A DNA stretch of 64,000 nucleotides from Kocuria rosea subsp. polaris (GTDB lineage: Bacteria; Actinomycetota; Actinomycetes; Actinomycetales; Micrococcaceae), in assembly GCF_001483755.1 (NCBI RefSeq), contig NZ_LQBK01000004.1:207303-271302 (forward strand), written 5' to 3'. Under the pieces are notes generated by a model. That model was given only the letters and a program-made list of their open reading frames with translations, was not told the DNA's origin and ran no database searches. Both the position numbers and the translations under genes were made by a program. Positions 32,579 through 41,006 of this stretch are shown here, in pieces (within the stretch, counting starts at the first letter, position 1; each line of letters begins with the position of its first letter).

Positions 32579-32626
32579 GGCACACCCTTTCCGGAGGACA
32601 GGACGGAGGATCTCCGGACAGCGTAG

Positions 32627-32660
32627 ACGGGGCGGCGCGCCCTCCGGCGCGCCGCCCCGT
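32627..32660 (-). terminator. Terminator after gntP
   Basis: A perfect 15-bp stem, ACGGGGCGGCGCGCC / GGCGCGCCGCCCCGT with loop CTCC, positioned 39 nt beyond the gntP stop on its strand. Confidence 0.75.
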
Positions 32661-32699
32661 TCCACCAGCTTCCGCGGCGCTGCCGCAGGAGTCCTGGAG

Positions 32700-34205
32700 T
32701 CAGCCGAGGATGAGGTTGAGCACGAACAGCAGGGGGATGGAGCCGGCCCAGACCGCGGTGGTGATGCCGGACCAGCCGCGCAGCGCGTCCAGGCCCTGCA
32801 GGCCCGTGAAGCGGGTGACCACCCAGAAGTAGGAGTCGTTGAAGTAGCTGAAGCACATCGAGCCGGCGGTGCACGCCAGGACGGCGACCACGGGGTCGAT
32901 GCCCAGGCTGCCCACCAGCGGGGCGGTCACGGAGGCCGCGGTGATCATCGCGACCGTGCCGGAGCCCTGGGCGATGCGCACGAGGGTGGCGATGAGGAAC
33001 GGGACCAGGAAGGCCGGGAGCGGCGTCGCGGCCACGGCCTCGGCGAGGGCGTCGCCCACGCCGGAGGTGCGCAGCACCTGGCCGAACGCGCCGCCGGCGC
33101 CGGTGATCAGCAGGATCAGACCGGCCGAGGCCGCCGCCTCGGCGAACCAGCCGTGCGCCTTGTTCCGCGGGCTCCACCGGGGCAGGAGCACGTAGAGGGC
33201 CAGGATCATGCCGATGACCAGGGCGACGACGGGGTTGCCGACGAAGGCGAAGGGCACGGCCCAGGCGGAGGGCTCGTACTCGTCCCCGCCGATCACGCCC
33301 TGGGCGTTCTGGTCGATGGCGCCGGTGACCGTGTTGGTGATGATCAGCAGCAGGGGAACGAGCAGCGGCAGGGACGCGGTGAACGCCCCGACCCGGTGCG
33401 GTGCGGCGCCCTCCGGCGGCCGGCCGAGATCCGCCGACGGGTCGGCGGCGGGGGACTGTCCCGCCTCGGCGTCGAGGTCGTCCCGGGGGCCCTCGTCGAG
33501 GGCCGTGCCCGCGGCGTGGGCGCCGCCGCCGCCGACGCCGGCGGTCGCGACGGTGCCGTAGACGGCCTCGCGCACGTGCTCCTCCACCTTGGGCTCGAGC
33601 GTGGGGCCGATCCACCGGGCGTAGAAGACCACGATCGGCAGCAGGAGCACGGTGAACACCAGGCCGGCGAGGATGACCGCACCGAGGTCCGCGCCGAGGA
33701 TGCCGGTCACGGCCAGCGGGCCGGGCGTGGGCGGGACGAGGTGGTGGGTGAGCGTCATGCCGCAGCCCAGGGCGAGGGCGAGCGTCACGTAGCCGGCCCG
33801 TTCGACGCGGGCGATCGAGCGGGCGAGCGGGTTCATGATCACGTAGCCCGAGTCGCAGAACACGGGGATGGAGACCAGGGCGCCCACGCTGCCCAGGGCC
33901 CACGGTTCCCGGCCCTTGCCGAAGGCGCGCAGAAAGGCGTGCGCCAGGGAGTTGGCGGCGCCGGAGACCTCGAGGATCTTGCCGATCCCGACGCCGAGGC
34001 CGATCACGATGCCGATCGAGGCGAGGGTGTTGCCGAAGCCGGTCGTGATGGCGTCGACGATCTCGAGCGGGGCCTGACCGGCGACGGCGCCGGTCAGCAG
34101 GGCCGCGATGAGCAGCGCCACGAACGCGTCGAGCCGTGTGCGCAGCACCAGGACGATGATGGTGGCGATGCCCAGCAGGAGTGCCAGGAGTAGTTGCAGA
34201 TCCAC
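32700..34205 (-). CDS. GntP-family gluconate/sugar-acid permease
   Basis: A 501-residue GntP permease with about 12-14 helices. Family landmarks are IGIVIGLGVGIGKILEVSGAA, SIPVFCDSGYVIMNPLARS, LTHHLVPPTPGPLAVTGILGADLG and AQGSGTVAMITAASV, FSYFNDSYFWVVTRF. An unusual cytosolic insert of ~60 residues, Gly/Ala/Asp-rich (about 215-275), interrupts the middle. The transporter imports gluconate or a similar aldonate with protons. The GTG start has GAGGAG upstream. It is divergent from a FadR-type regulator with a shared palindrome. Confidence 0.9.
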   Translation of the reverse strand: MDLQLLLALLLGIATIIVLVLRTRLDAFVALLIAALLTGAVAGQAPLEIVDAITTGFGNTLASIGIVIGLGVGIGKILEVSGAANSLAHAFLRAFGKGREPWALGSVGALVSIPVFCDSGYVIMNPLARSIARVERAGYVTLALALGCGMTLTHHLVPPTPGPLAVTGILGADLGAVILAGLVFTVLLLPIVVFYARWIGPTLEPKVEEHVREAVYGTVATAGVGGGGAHAAGTALDEGPRDDLDAEAGQSPAADPSADLGRPPEGAAPHRVGAFTASLPLLVPLLLIITNTVTGAIDQNAQGVIGGDEYEPSAWAVPFAFVGNPVVALVIGMILALYVLLPRWSPRNKAHGWFAEAAASAGLILLITGAGGAFGQVLRTSGVGDALAEAVAATPLPAFLVPFLIATLVRIAQGSGTVAMITAASVTAPLVGSLGIDPVVAVLACTAGSMCFSYFNDSYFWVVTRFTGLQGLDALRGWSGITTAVWAGSIPLLFVLNLILG

Positions 34206-34280
34206 GGTGTACGGCTCCTCGGGGACGTGGGACGGCCGTGTGTGCGGCCCGGGCGCGGGAATTGACGAGATCGGCGCTGC

Positions 34281-34300
34281 ATGTGAGGCTAGCCACACAT
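34281..34300. promoter_or_regulatory. Operator palindrome between gntP and its regulator
   Basis: ATGTGAGGCTAGCCACACAT is symmetric at 18 of 20 bases. It lies 76 nt upstream of gntP and 95 nt upstream of the divergent FCD-type GntR gene, the expected location of that regulator's binding site. Confidence 0.55.
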
Positions 34301-34394
34301 ATGACGTCTGACAAGAGGCAGGTACGGGCCGTGAACCCTGACCCCGACGTGCGCACCGTTCCGCCCGCGGGAACCGCTGTGGGACGCCGCGCCG

Positions 34395-35180
34395 ATGGCT
34401 AGGAAGTCCCTGGTCGAGGCGGTCGCGGAGGAGCTGCTCGAGCGCATCCTCCAGGGCGAGGTGGGTCCGCACGAGGCGCTGCCCCCCGAGGCCGAGATCG
34501 CCCGGGAGTCCGACGTCAGCCGGCTCACCGTGCGCGAGGCCCTCAAGGCCCTCCAGGCGCAGAACATCGTCTACGTCCGGCGCGGGCTCGGGACCTATGT
34601 GAACCCGCCCGAGGCGTGGACCGGCCTCGAGGCGATCCTCAAGGCCGCCTCCCGGGGCACGGCCTCCCACCAGGTGGCGCTGCGGCTGCTGGAGGTCCGG
34701 CGCATGGTGGAGACCGGCTCCGCGGCGCTGGCCGCCGTGCACGTCACCCCGGAGGACCTCGCCGCGATGGAGGACGCCGTCCAGGACCTCGAGCGCGCGC
34801 ACGGCGCGGGGGACCTGGACGAGGTCACCCGTGCCGACATGGCCTTCCACGACGCCGTGCTGCGGGGCTCGGGCAATCCGTTCGTCCCGGTGCTGCTGGC
34901 CCAGCTCTCCCAGCTGCTCTACGCCGAGCGCCGGGCGACCTCCGCGTTCCCCGAGGTCCAGCGGCACGCCATCGAGCACCACCGGCTGATCCTGGCGGCC
35001 ATCGGCACCCGGGACCCCGAGACGGCGCGCAAGGCCATGGAGGCCCACATCGATCAGACCTACGCCGACTACGAGCACTACATCGGCTACGGGACCGCCG
35101 CCGGCGGCCCCGGCCCGGCGCAGGGCCGGGAACCCGGACCCGCACCCGGACACGCTCTCAACAGCACAGGAGATGACTGA
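34395..35180 (+). CDS. GntR/FadR (FCD-domain) transcriptional regulator
   Basis: A 261-residue regulator: N-terminal winged helix (about 5-70, with LPPEAEIARESDVSRLTVREALKAL) and helical FCD effector domain (about 95-225) in which the metal/ligand residues are found in ADMAFHDAVLRGSGNP, HHRLILAAI and AMEAHIDQT. The C-terminal tail is Gly/Pro-rich. There is no clear Shine-Dalgarno before ATG 34395. It is divergent from gntP and followed by an SDR gene, so it likely controls sugar-acid uptake and oxidation/reduction. Confidence 0.88.
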   Translation: MARKSLVEAVAEELLERILQGEVGPHEALPPEAEIARESDVSRLTVREALKALQAQNIVYVRRGLGTYVNPPEAWTGLEAILKAASRGTASHQVALRLLEVRRMVETGSAALAAVHVTPEDLAAMEDAVQDLERAHGAGDLDEVTRADMAFHDAVLRGSGNPFVPVLLAQLSQLLYAERRATSAFPEVQRHAIEHHRLILAAIGTRDPETARKAMEAHIDQTYADYEHYIGYGTAAGGPGPAQGREPGPAPGHALNSTGDD

Positions 35181-35181
35181 T

Positions 35182-35958
35182 ATGACCGAGACCACTGCCT
35201 TCCCCGCCGAGCGCACCGCCGTGCTCACCGGCGCCGCCTCCGAGCGCGGCATCGGCCGCGCCACCGCGGACCTGCTCGCGAGCCAGGGCTGGAGCGTCGC
35301 CATCCTCGACATCGACGGCGACGCCGCCGCCGAGGCCGCGCGCGAGATCGCCGACCGGCACGGGGTGCAGGCCCTCGGGCTGCGCACGGACGTCTCCGAC
35401 GACGGCTCCGTGGACGAGTCCGTGGCCCGCGTCGAGGCCGAGCTCCCCCCGATCGTGGCCCTGGTGAACTGCGCCGGGATCAGCTCGCCCACCGACTTCA
35501 TGGACGAGACCCGCGAGACCTGGGACCGGGTCTTCGCCATCAACATGACCGGCACGTTCATGGTCACCCAGCGGGTGCTGACCGGGATGATCGAGCGGAG
35601 GCTGGGCCGCGTGGTGAGCATCTCCTCGATCTCCGCCCAGCGCGGCGGCGGCACCTACTCCAAGTCCGCCTACAGCGCCTCCAAGGCCGCGATCATCGGC
35701 TTCACCCGCGCGGTGGCGCGCGAGATGGGCGAGCACGGGATCACCGTGAACTGCATCGCCCCCGGCCCCGTGGACACCGACATCATGGGCGGCACCCTGA
35801 GCGACGAGCGCAAGGCGGACATGTCCAAGGACATCCTCGTCGGCCGGGTGGGCACCGTGCGGGACATGGCCGCGCTGCTGGCGTTCCTCGTCGGCGAGGA
35901 CGCCGGGTTCATCACCGCCGCGACCTACGACATCAACGGCGGGCTGCAGATCTCCTGA
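35182..35958 (+). CDS. SDR-family oxidoreductase
   Basis: A 258-residue classical short-chain dehydrogenase. The cofactor motif is TGAASERGIG, the Asp after the second strand (LDIDGD) favours NAD, NCAG follows, and the catalytic Ser-Tyr-Lys is in SISSISAQ and YSASKAAI. I use ATG 35182 because the ATG at 35173 would place the AGGAG directly against the start codon. It follows the FadR-type gene by 1 nt after its stop. With the adjacent GntP permease, a ketoaldonate/aldonate dehydrogenase is plausible. Confidence 0.88.
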   Translation: MTETTAFPAERTAVLTGAASERGIGRATADLLASQGWSVAILDIDGDAAAEAAREIADRHGVQALGLRTDVSDDGSVDESVARVEAELPPIVALVNCAGISSPTDFMDETRETWDRVFAINMTGTFMVTQRVLTGMIERRLGRVVSISSISAQRGGGTYSKSAYSASKAAIIGFTRAVAREMGEHGITVNCIAPGPVDTDIMGGTLSDERKADMSKDILVGRVGTVRDMAALLAFLVGEDAGFITAATYDINGGLQIS

Positions 35959-36154
35959 GCCGCGTCCCGGGGTCCTCGACGACGGTGTGCCGGCGCTCGA
36001 TGACGGCCGGCAGGGTCTGCGGGACCAGATCGGCCTGCACGGCCGCGAGGGTGTCCAGCTGGTCCTGGACGGCCGTCTCCAGCGCCCATCCGGTCCCGGC
36101 GTAGGACGACGACGCGACGGCGTGGCCCCGGCCGATCAGTTCCTGCACCGTCAC
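35933..36154 (-). pseudogene. Truncated alpha/beta-hydrolase fragment coupled to marR
   Basis: A 73-codon frame. Its first ~40 residues (ELIGRGHAVASSSYAGTGWA, then ALETAVQDQLDTLA) match the N-proximal region of actinobacterial alpha/beta hydrolases in which a tyrosine/glycine loop precedes the nucleophile elbow. The elbow, acid and His regions are missing; the rest is unrelated and runs into the antisense of the SDR 3' end. The GTG start overlaps the marR stop by 4 nt, so translation is probably still coupled. I read it as the remnant of a larger gene deleted at its 3' side. Confidence 0.5.
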
Positions 36155-36627
36155 AGGGCGAGCCGGCGCAGCAGGCGCGCCAGGTCCTCCCGGTCCTGCG
36201 GCGGGAGGGCGGCGAGCGACGTCTCGGCGGCGCGGTCGACGGCGGCCTTGGCGCGCGCGTAGAGCTCCCGCCCCGGGCCGGTGGGGACCACGGTCTTGGA
36301 GCGGCGATCCCGCGGATCGGTCCGGCGCTCCACCAGGCCGCGCCGCTCCAGCTCGTCGAGGATGGCCACGGTCTGGCTGGGTCTCATCCGCAGCAGGTCA
36401 CCGAGCTCGCGCTGCGTCGGCCCCGTGCCGCTGCAGGCCACCGCCAGGATGGAGTAGCTGCGGACCTTCAGCCCGAGCGGCGCGAGCCCCTGGTTGGCGG
36501 TCGAGGAGCCCAGTGCCGCCGCCCGGACCATCAGGAAGACGGGCTCCGCGGCCAGGTCGATCCCCGTCAGCCGCGCGAGACCGTCGGGTGCGGGCTCGGG
36601 GTGGTCCGCGGTGGGGCTGGAGGTCAT
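36151..36627 (-). CDS. MarR-family transcriptional regulator
   Basis: A 158-residue MarR protein: dimerisation helices at both ends and a winged helix with PTQRELGDLLRMRPSQTVAILDELERRGLV (positions about 73-103) and the wing RRTDPRDRRSKTVVPT. Members respond to phenolic ligands or oxidants. It precedes and overlaps the hydrolase remnant, suggesting it once regulated that gene. No strong Shine-Dalgarno is seen before ATG 36627. Confidence 0.88.
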   Translation of the reverse strand: MTSSPTADHPEPAPDGLARLTGIDLAAEPVFLMVRAAALGSSTANQGLAPLGLKVRSYSILAVACSGTGPTQRELGDLLRMRPSQTVAILDELERRGLVERRTDPRDRRSKTVVPTGPGRELYARAKAAVDRAAETSLAALPPQDREDLARLLRRLAL

Positions 36628-36678
36628 CGGGGCGGCTCGCTTTCACGGGTGGATCCGGACCATCCTACGAGCTGGAGC

Positions 36679-36704
36679 CGCCCCGGACGGGCCCTCCCGG
36701 GGCG
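36679..36704 (-). terminator. Probable terminator after the aldo/keto reductase
   Basis: An 8-bp stem CGCCCCGG / CCGGGGCG with a 10-nt loop starts just past the reductase stop on its strand. Confidence 0.4.
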
Positions 36705-36708
36705 GGGG

Positions 36709-37692
36709 TCACCAGCGGGGGTGGACGTCCTCCCGGAAGAAGGCGTCGTAGATCCTGCGGACCCCGGCGTCGATCTCGCGGCCCAGGTCCCCGGTGTCCG
36801 CCGCCGAGGCGTTGGCGCGGACCTGCTCCACGCTGCGCGCCCCGGGGATCACGGTGCTCACGCCGTCCTGGGCGATGATCCACGCGAGCGCGGCCTGGGC
36901 CGTGCTCACCCCGTCCGGGAGCAGCCCGGCGAACTCGCGGACGGCCTCGAGGCCGCGCTCGAAGTCCACCCCGGAGAAGGTCTCCCCGACGTCGAAGGCC
37001 TCACCGCCGCGGTTGTAGCTGCGGTGGTCGTCCGCGGCGAACCGGGTGTCCGGGGTGTACTTCCCGGACAGCAGCCCGGAGGCCAGCGGCACCCGGGCGA
37101 TGATCCCCACCCCGGCCTCCTTCGCGGCCGGGAGCACGGCGTCCAGCGGCTTGAGCCGGAAGGCGTTGAGGATGATCTGGACGGTGGCGGTGCTGCCGCG
37201 GGCGATGGCCGCGAGCGCCTCGTCGGTGCGCTCCACGCTGACGCCGTAGTGGCGGACCGCGCCCTCCTCGACCAGGGTGTCCAGGGCGTCGTAGACCTCC
37301 TGGTCGCTGTAGACCGGCGTGGGCGGGCAGTGCAGCTGGACCAGGTCGAGGGTGTCGGTGCCCAGGTTCCGGCGCGAGCGGTCCACCCACTGCCGGAAGT
37401 TCGCGAGCGAGTAGTTCTCCGGGACCTGGTCCGCGCGGCGGCCCATCTTCGTGGCCACGGTGATGTCCAGGTCGGGCCGCTCGTGCAGGAATGCCCCGAT
37501 GGTCTGCTCGCTGCGGCCGTCGCCGTAGACGTCGGCGGTGTCGAAGAACGTCACCCCCGACTCCACGGCGGCCTCCAGCACGGCGGTGGCCTCGGCGGGA
37601 TCGACGTCCCCCCAGTCCGCGCCCAGCTGCCACGTGCCCAGGCCCACGGTGGAGACCTTCCGTCCGGTCCTGCCGAGTGTGCGTTGTTCCAT
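36709..37692 (-). CDS. Aldo/keto reductase
   Basis: A 327-residue (alpha/beta)8 NADPH-dependent reductase. The catalytic tetrad is visible: Asp and Tyr in TFFDTADVYGDGRSE, Lys in VATKMGRR, His in LVQLHCPP. The C-terminal NADP-binding STVIPGARSVEQVRANASAA fits AKR family 11/12-type enzymes. The substrate (an aldehyde, ketone or sugar) is not predictable. ATG 37692 is preceded by GAGGAGCAC. Transcribed alone or with the 28-codon gene upstream. Confidence 0.9.
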   Translation of the reverse strand: MEQRTLGRTGRKVSTVGLGTWQLGADWGDVDPAEATAVLEAAVESGVTFFDTADVYGDGRSEQTIGAFLHERPDLDITVATKMGRRADQVPENYSLANFRQWVDRSRRNLGTDTLDLVQLHCPPTPVYSDQEVYDALDTLVEEGAVRHYGVSVERTDEALAAIARGSTATVQIILNAFRLKPLDAVLPAAKEAGVGIIARVPLASGLLSGKYTPDTRFAADDHRSYNRGGEAFDVGETFSGVDFERGLEAVREFAGLLPDGVSTAQAALAWIIAQDGVSTVIPGARSVEQVRANASAADTGDLGREIDAGVRRIYDAFFREDVHPRW

Positions 37693-37801
37693 GTGCTCCT
37701 CGTTCGTCTCGTGCTCGATGTAGCCCTCGGGCGCGCTGATGCCCTGGGCGTGCTGGTGTTCCGGTGCGCCGAGAACTCCCCCGGCGGTCCTCGACGGACG
37801 G

Positions 37802-37888
37802 CTAGCGGCCGCCGGCCTTCTTCTCGCGCCGCTTCGCCATGATGCGGCCGAAGACCGCGCTGCCGACCATGAAGAGGATCTTGCGCAT
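37802..37888 (-). CDS. Small basic protein of 28 residues
   Basis: An 87-nt gene below normal detection size. It begins MRKILFMVGSAVFGRI and ends MAKRREKKAGGR, so a short hydrophobic stretch (4-16) is followed by a strongly basic tail, as in single-pass or surface-binding microproteins. AAAAGGAG lies 6 nt before the ATG, one of the best ribosome sites in the window. It sits between the alcohol dehydrogenase and aldo/keto reductase genes on the same strand. No family recognised. Confidence 0.6.
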   Translation of the reverse strand: MRKILFMVGSAVFGRIMAKRREKKAGGR

Positions 37889-37943
37889 GTGGTGCTCCTT
37901 TTGTTGGGTGGACTGCCGGGCTGCGGGATGAGTCACCGCCCGG

Positions 37944-39155
37944 CTACTCCGTGGTGAGGACCGTCTTGAGCCAGCCCTCGTCGCGGCGGTCGAAGCTGAG
38001 GTAGGCGTCGACCACGTCGTCGATGGGTTCGTGCTGGGTGATGAAGGGCGCGGGATCGAACAGGCCGGCGGCCACGAGGTCCAGCAGCGGCGGGGTCACC
38101 GAGCGGTGGTCGCAGTTGCCGGCGCGGATGGTGAGGTTCTTGTTGGTGGCGGCCCCGATCGGGAAGGACGTCAGGTCCGGGGAGAACACGCCGATCATGC
38201 CGATCCGCCCGTACTTCGCCACGGACTCCACGGCCCACTGGGCCGACAGCGACGGGGCGTTCCCCGGCACCCAGTTCTCACCCTGCACGTTGGTCTCCGG
38301 GGCGGTCTGGGCCACCTCGGCGTCGAACTGCTCGGCCTGGGCGGCGTACTTCTCGGCCGCGGGCCCGTCGGCCGGGCGCTGGGCGTCGACCCCGACGGCC
38401 TCGATCACGGCGTCCACGCCTACGCCCATGGTGGCGTCCATGATCGCCTCGACAGGGTCCTCGGCGTTGAAGTCGACGACCTCGGCGTTCTGCTCCAGGG
38501 CCTTGACCAGGCGCGTCTGCACGCCGTCGACCGCCCAGACCCGGCCCGCGCCCTGGCGGTAGGCGGAGGCGATCGCGAGCTGTCCCACGATCCCGGCGCC
38601 GTAGACGGCCACCGTGTCCCCGCGGCGGATGCCGGCCAGCTGGGCGCCGAACCAGGCGGTGGGGAAGATGTCGGAGAGCAGGATCGCGTCGTCGTCGGAG
38701 ACGCCGTCCGGGATCGGGATCAGGGTGTTCGAGGCCCACGGGACGCGGGCGTACTCGGCCTGCAGCCCGTCCACGGGTCCGGTGGGTGCCGGTCCGCCGA
38801 AGAAGCAGGTGCCGGCCGCCGGGCCGTTGGGGTTCGCCATGTCGCACTGGGCGGTCTGGCCCATCCGGCAGTAGCGGCAGACACCGCAGGACATCGTGGA
38901 GCACACGATCACCCGGTCGCCCGGGGACAGGCCCCGCACCGCGGCGCCCACGTCCTCGACCACGCCGACGGCCTCGTGGCCCAGGATCGTGCCCTCGTGC
39001 ATGCCGGCCATGGTGCCGCGGATGAAGTGCAGGTCCGTGCCGCAGATGGCGCTGCGCGTGATGCGCACGATCGCGTCGTTCGGGTCCCGGATCGAGGGAT
39101 CGGCCACGTTGTCGAGGCGGATGTCGCCCTCGCCGTGCCACACCAGAGCCTTCAT
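37944..39155 (-). CDS. Zinc-dependent alcohol/aldehyde dehydrogenase (glutathione-independent formaldehyde dehydrogenase-like)
   Basis: A 403-residue medium-chain dehydrogenase. Catalytic zinc ligands are in RSAICGTDLHF and GHEAVGVV, structural zinc cysteines in CSTMSCGVCRYCRMGQTAQC (20 residues), and NAD binding in AVYGAGIVGQLA. A long insertion (about 275-335, with NVQGENWVPGN) matches glutathione-independent formaldehyde dehydrogenases and aldehyde dismutases rather than simple alcohol dehydrogenases. It probably oxidises short aldehydes or alcohols in the cytosol. Single gene, ATG 39155. Confidence 0.88.
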   Translation of the reverse strand: MKALVWHGEGDIRLDNVADPSIRDPNDAIVRITRSAICGTDLHFIRGTMAGMHEGTILGHEAVGVVEDVGAAVRGLSPGDRVIVCSTMSCGVCRYCRMGQTAQCDMANPNGPAAGTCFFGGPAPTGPVDGLQAEYARVPWASNTLIPIPDGVSDDDAILLSDIFPTAWFGAQLAGIRRGDTVAVYGAGIVGQLAIASAYRQGAGRVWAVDGVQTRLVKALEQNAEVVDFNAEDPVEAIMDATMGVGVDAVIEAVGVDAQRPADGPAAEKYAAQAEQFDAEVAQTAPETNVQGENWVPGNAPSLSAQWAVESVAKYGRIGMIGVFSPDLTSFPIGAATNKNLTIRAGNCDHRSVTPPLLDLVAAGLFDPAPFITQHEPIDDVVDAYLSFDRRDEGWLKTVLTTE

Positions 39156-39451
39156 GGGTCGCGCTCCTCATCGGTCGGGGATGACGTGCCCGTCCCACGC
39201 TACGGGGTGCCGCGGCGAAAGGTAAGTGAGCTGAAGGAATTGACCGCGCTCCCTCGCGGTGGACACCGCGGCGGTCCGCCGGTGCCCGGACGGCAGTACT
39301 CCCGGGGATGGAGGCCGGAAGTACCTCCGGAGGTGGACTCGCAGCGCGGGACGGCCTGCCACGCTGTGGGCATGCCGAGAGCTCGACGGGGCGGTCGGAC
39401 CGCCCCGGGTCGAACCGGCAGAGACCACATCCTCCGGAGGAGGGAACTGTC

Positions 39452-39964
39452 ATGTCCCACAGCGCGATGCGATGGCGGAATGCCCGATCCGCCGCCGCCG
39501 TCTCCCTGATCGCCACGATCCTGGCCGCCCTGGCCATCGTCTTCGTCGGCACCACGGTGACCGCGGCACCGGCTCAGGCCCTGTGCGTCGGCCCCGACAC
39601 CATCTCGGGCACCTGGCGCAACACCGATCCGAACACCCGGTCCGTCACCCGGGTGAACGTGAACTGGGGGTGCGCGGACCAGGTGCTGTGTCCGGTCGGC
39701 GGCAGCTGCGTCACCCCCGGGGGCTCCGTCCGGGTGTACGGCAAGTGCCACCCGACCGACTGCGACTGGGGAACGCGGACGATCTACGTGCAGAAGGACG
39801 GCTGGCGCAAGGCCACCTACCACCACAGCTGGGCGACCAAGCACGTGTGGCTCAAGCCCTACACGTTCTCCGGGCGCGAGTACCTGAGGGTGTGGGTGCA
39901 CACCGACTTCACCCCGGCCGACGGGCGGCAGGACTACACGTCCGACCAGTGGATGCGGAAGTAG
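39452..39964 (+). CDS. Secreted Cys/Trp-rich protein of unknown function
   Basis: A 170-residue exported protein. The signal peptide runs to about residue 46 (LIATILAALAIVFVGTTVTA then APAQA). The mature part of ~125 residues has six cysteines likely forming disulfides (C-x24-C type spacing early, then VLCPVGGSC and GKCHPTDCDWG) and many Trp/Tyr (IYVQKDGWRKATYHHSW). It looks like a small beta-rich extracellular domain; I know no function. ATG 39452 follows GGAGGAGGG. It is monocistronic, ending in a very strong hairpin. Confidence 0.72.
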   Translation: MSHSAMRWRNARSAAAVSLIATILAALAIVFVGTTVTAAPAQALCVGPDTISGTWRNTDPNTRSVTRVNVNWGCADQVLCPVGGSCVTPGGSVRVYGKCHPTDCDWGTRTIYVQKDGWRKATYHHSWATKHVWLKPYTFSGREYLRVWVHTDFTPADGRQDYTSDQWMRK

Positions 39965-39972
39965 GTCCTCCG

Positions 39973-40014
39973 CGCGGTGATCGGGAGGCGCGACCGCGCC
40001 TCCCGATCACCGCG
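39973..40014. terminator. Bidirectional terminator
   Basis: A perfect 20-bp inverted repeat (CGCGGTGATCGGGAGGCGCG and its complement, 2-nt centre) lies between the ends of two convergent genes. Confidence 0.8.
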
Positions 40015-40026
40015 CCGGGGCCGCGG

Positions 40027-40893
40027 TCACGGCCGTGCCGCCCGCAGGTGCGCCAGGACCGCCGCGCCGACCTCCTCCGGCCGCTCCTCGGCGAGGAAGT
40101 GGCCAGCGTCCACGGCCCGGCCCTCGGCCCGCGGGAAGTGCCGCCGCCACAGCGCGAGCGGGTCCTCCCGGGCGCCGACCCGGCCCCGGGCGCCCCACAG
40201 GACGAGGGCTGGGAGGTCCCGCTGCTCGTGCTCGTCCGACTCGTCGATCGCCACGTCGGGGCCGGCGGCCGCGCGGTAGTCGCGGCACCAGGCGTCGACG
40301 ACGGCGGGATCCCGGGCCGCCTCCTCGTAGGCGGCGACCGCGGCCGCGTCGAAGGGCACCGAGGTGCCGCTGAGCCCCTGGAGCGTCCGGCGCACGAAGT
40401 ACGCGGGGTCGTGGCCGATCAGGGTCTGCGGCAGCCCCTCGCCCTGGGCGAGGAAGGACCAGTGGTAGTACTGCCGGGCCAGCCACGCGTCCATCGACCG
40501 CCACACCTCCAGGGTGGGCAGGATGTCGAGCAGCGCCACGGAGGCCACCGCACCGGGGGCGTCGAACGCCATCCGGTGGGCGGTCCGGGCGCCGCGGTCG
40601 TGCCCGACGACGGCGAACCGGTCGTGGCCCAGCGCCCGCCTGAGCTGCACCTGGTCGGCGGCCATCGCCCGGAAGGTGTAGTCCTCGCTGCTCGTGCGGG
40701 AGCGGCCGTAGCCGCGCAGGTCGGCCGCGACCATCGTGAACTCCTCCGCCAGCACGGGGGCGAGGAGGTGCCACATGGCGTGGGTCTGCGGGAAGCCGTG
40801 CAGCAGCAGCACGGGCGGGCCGTCGCCGCCCGTGCGGGCATGGACAGTGCCGTCGGCCACGGGGACGTCATGGGTGGTGAAGCCGGGGAACAC
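40027..40893 (-). CDS. Alpha/beta hydrolase of the fluoroacetate/haloacetate dehalogenase type
   Basis: A 288-residue alpha/beta hydrolase with an Asp nucleophile: GHDRGART gives Asp99 followed by Arg100 and Arg103. The halide-binding residues known in fluoroacetate dehalogenase are also present in order: His144-Trp145 (QYYHWSF) and Tyr206 (CRDYRAA), and the catalytic His265 (DAGHFLAEE). The oxyanion loop is LLHGFPQTH. This set separates haloacetate dehalogenases from epoxide hydrolases, which lack the His-Trp-Tyr pocket. It would hydrolyse haloacetates to glycolate. Divergent from rocD. Activity itself is inference. Confidence 0.78.
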   Translation of the reverse strand: MFPGFTTHDVPVADGTVHARTGGDGPPVLLLHGFPQTHAMWHLLAPVLAEEFTMVAADLRGYGRSRTSSEDYTFRAMAADQVQLRRALGHDRFAVVGHDRGARTAHRMAFDAPGAVASVALLDILPTLEVWRSMDAWLARQYYHWSFLAQGEGLPQTLIGHDPAYFVRRTLQGLSGTSVPFDAAAVAAYEEAARDPAVVDAWCRDYRAAAGPDVAIDESDEHEQRDLPALVLWGARGRVGAREDPLALWRRHFPRAEGRAVDAGHFLAEERPEEVGAAVLAHLRAARP

Positions 40894-41006
40894 GGTTCCT
40901 CCTGGGGATCGGGGTCGGGATCATGCTCGGGCTCGGGCTCGGGCCGGTGCAGGGGGCGGGAACGGGACGGGCCGCGCGGGGCCGGGACTGGAATGCGGGC
41001 CCCGCG

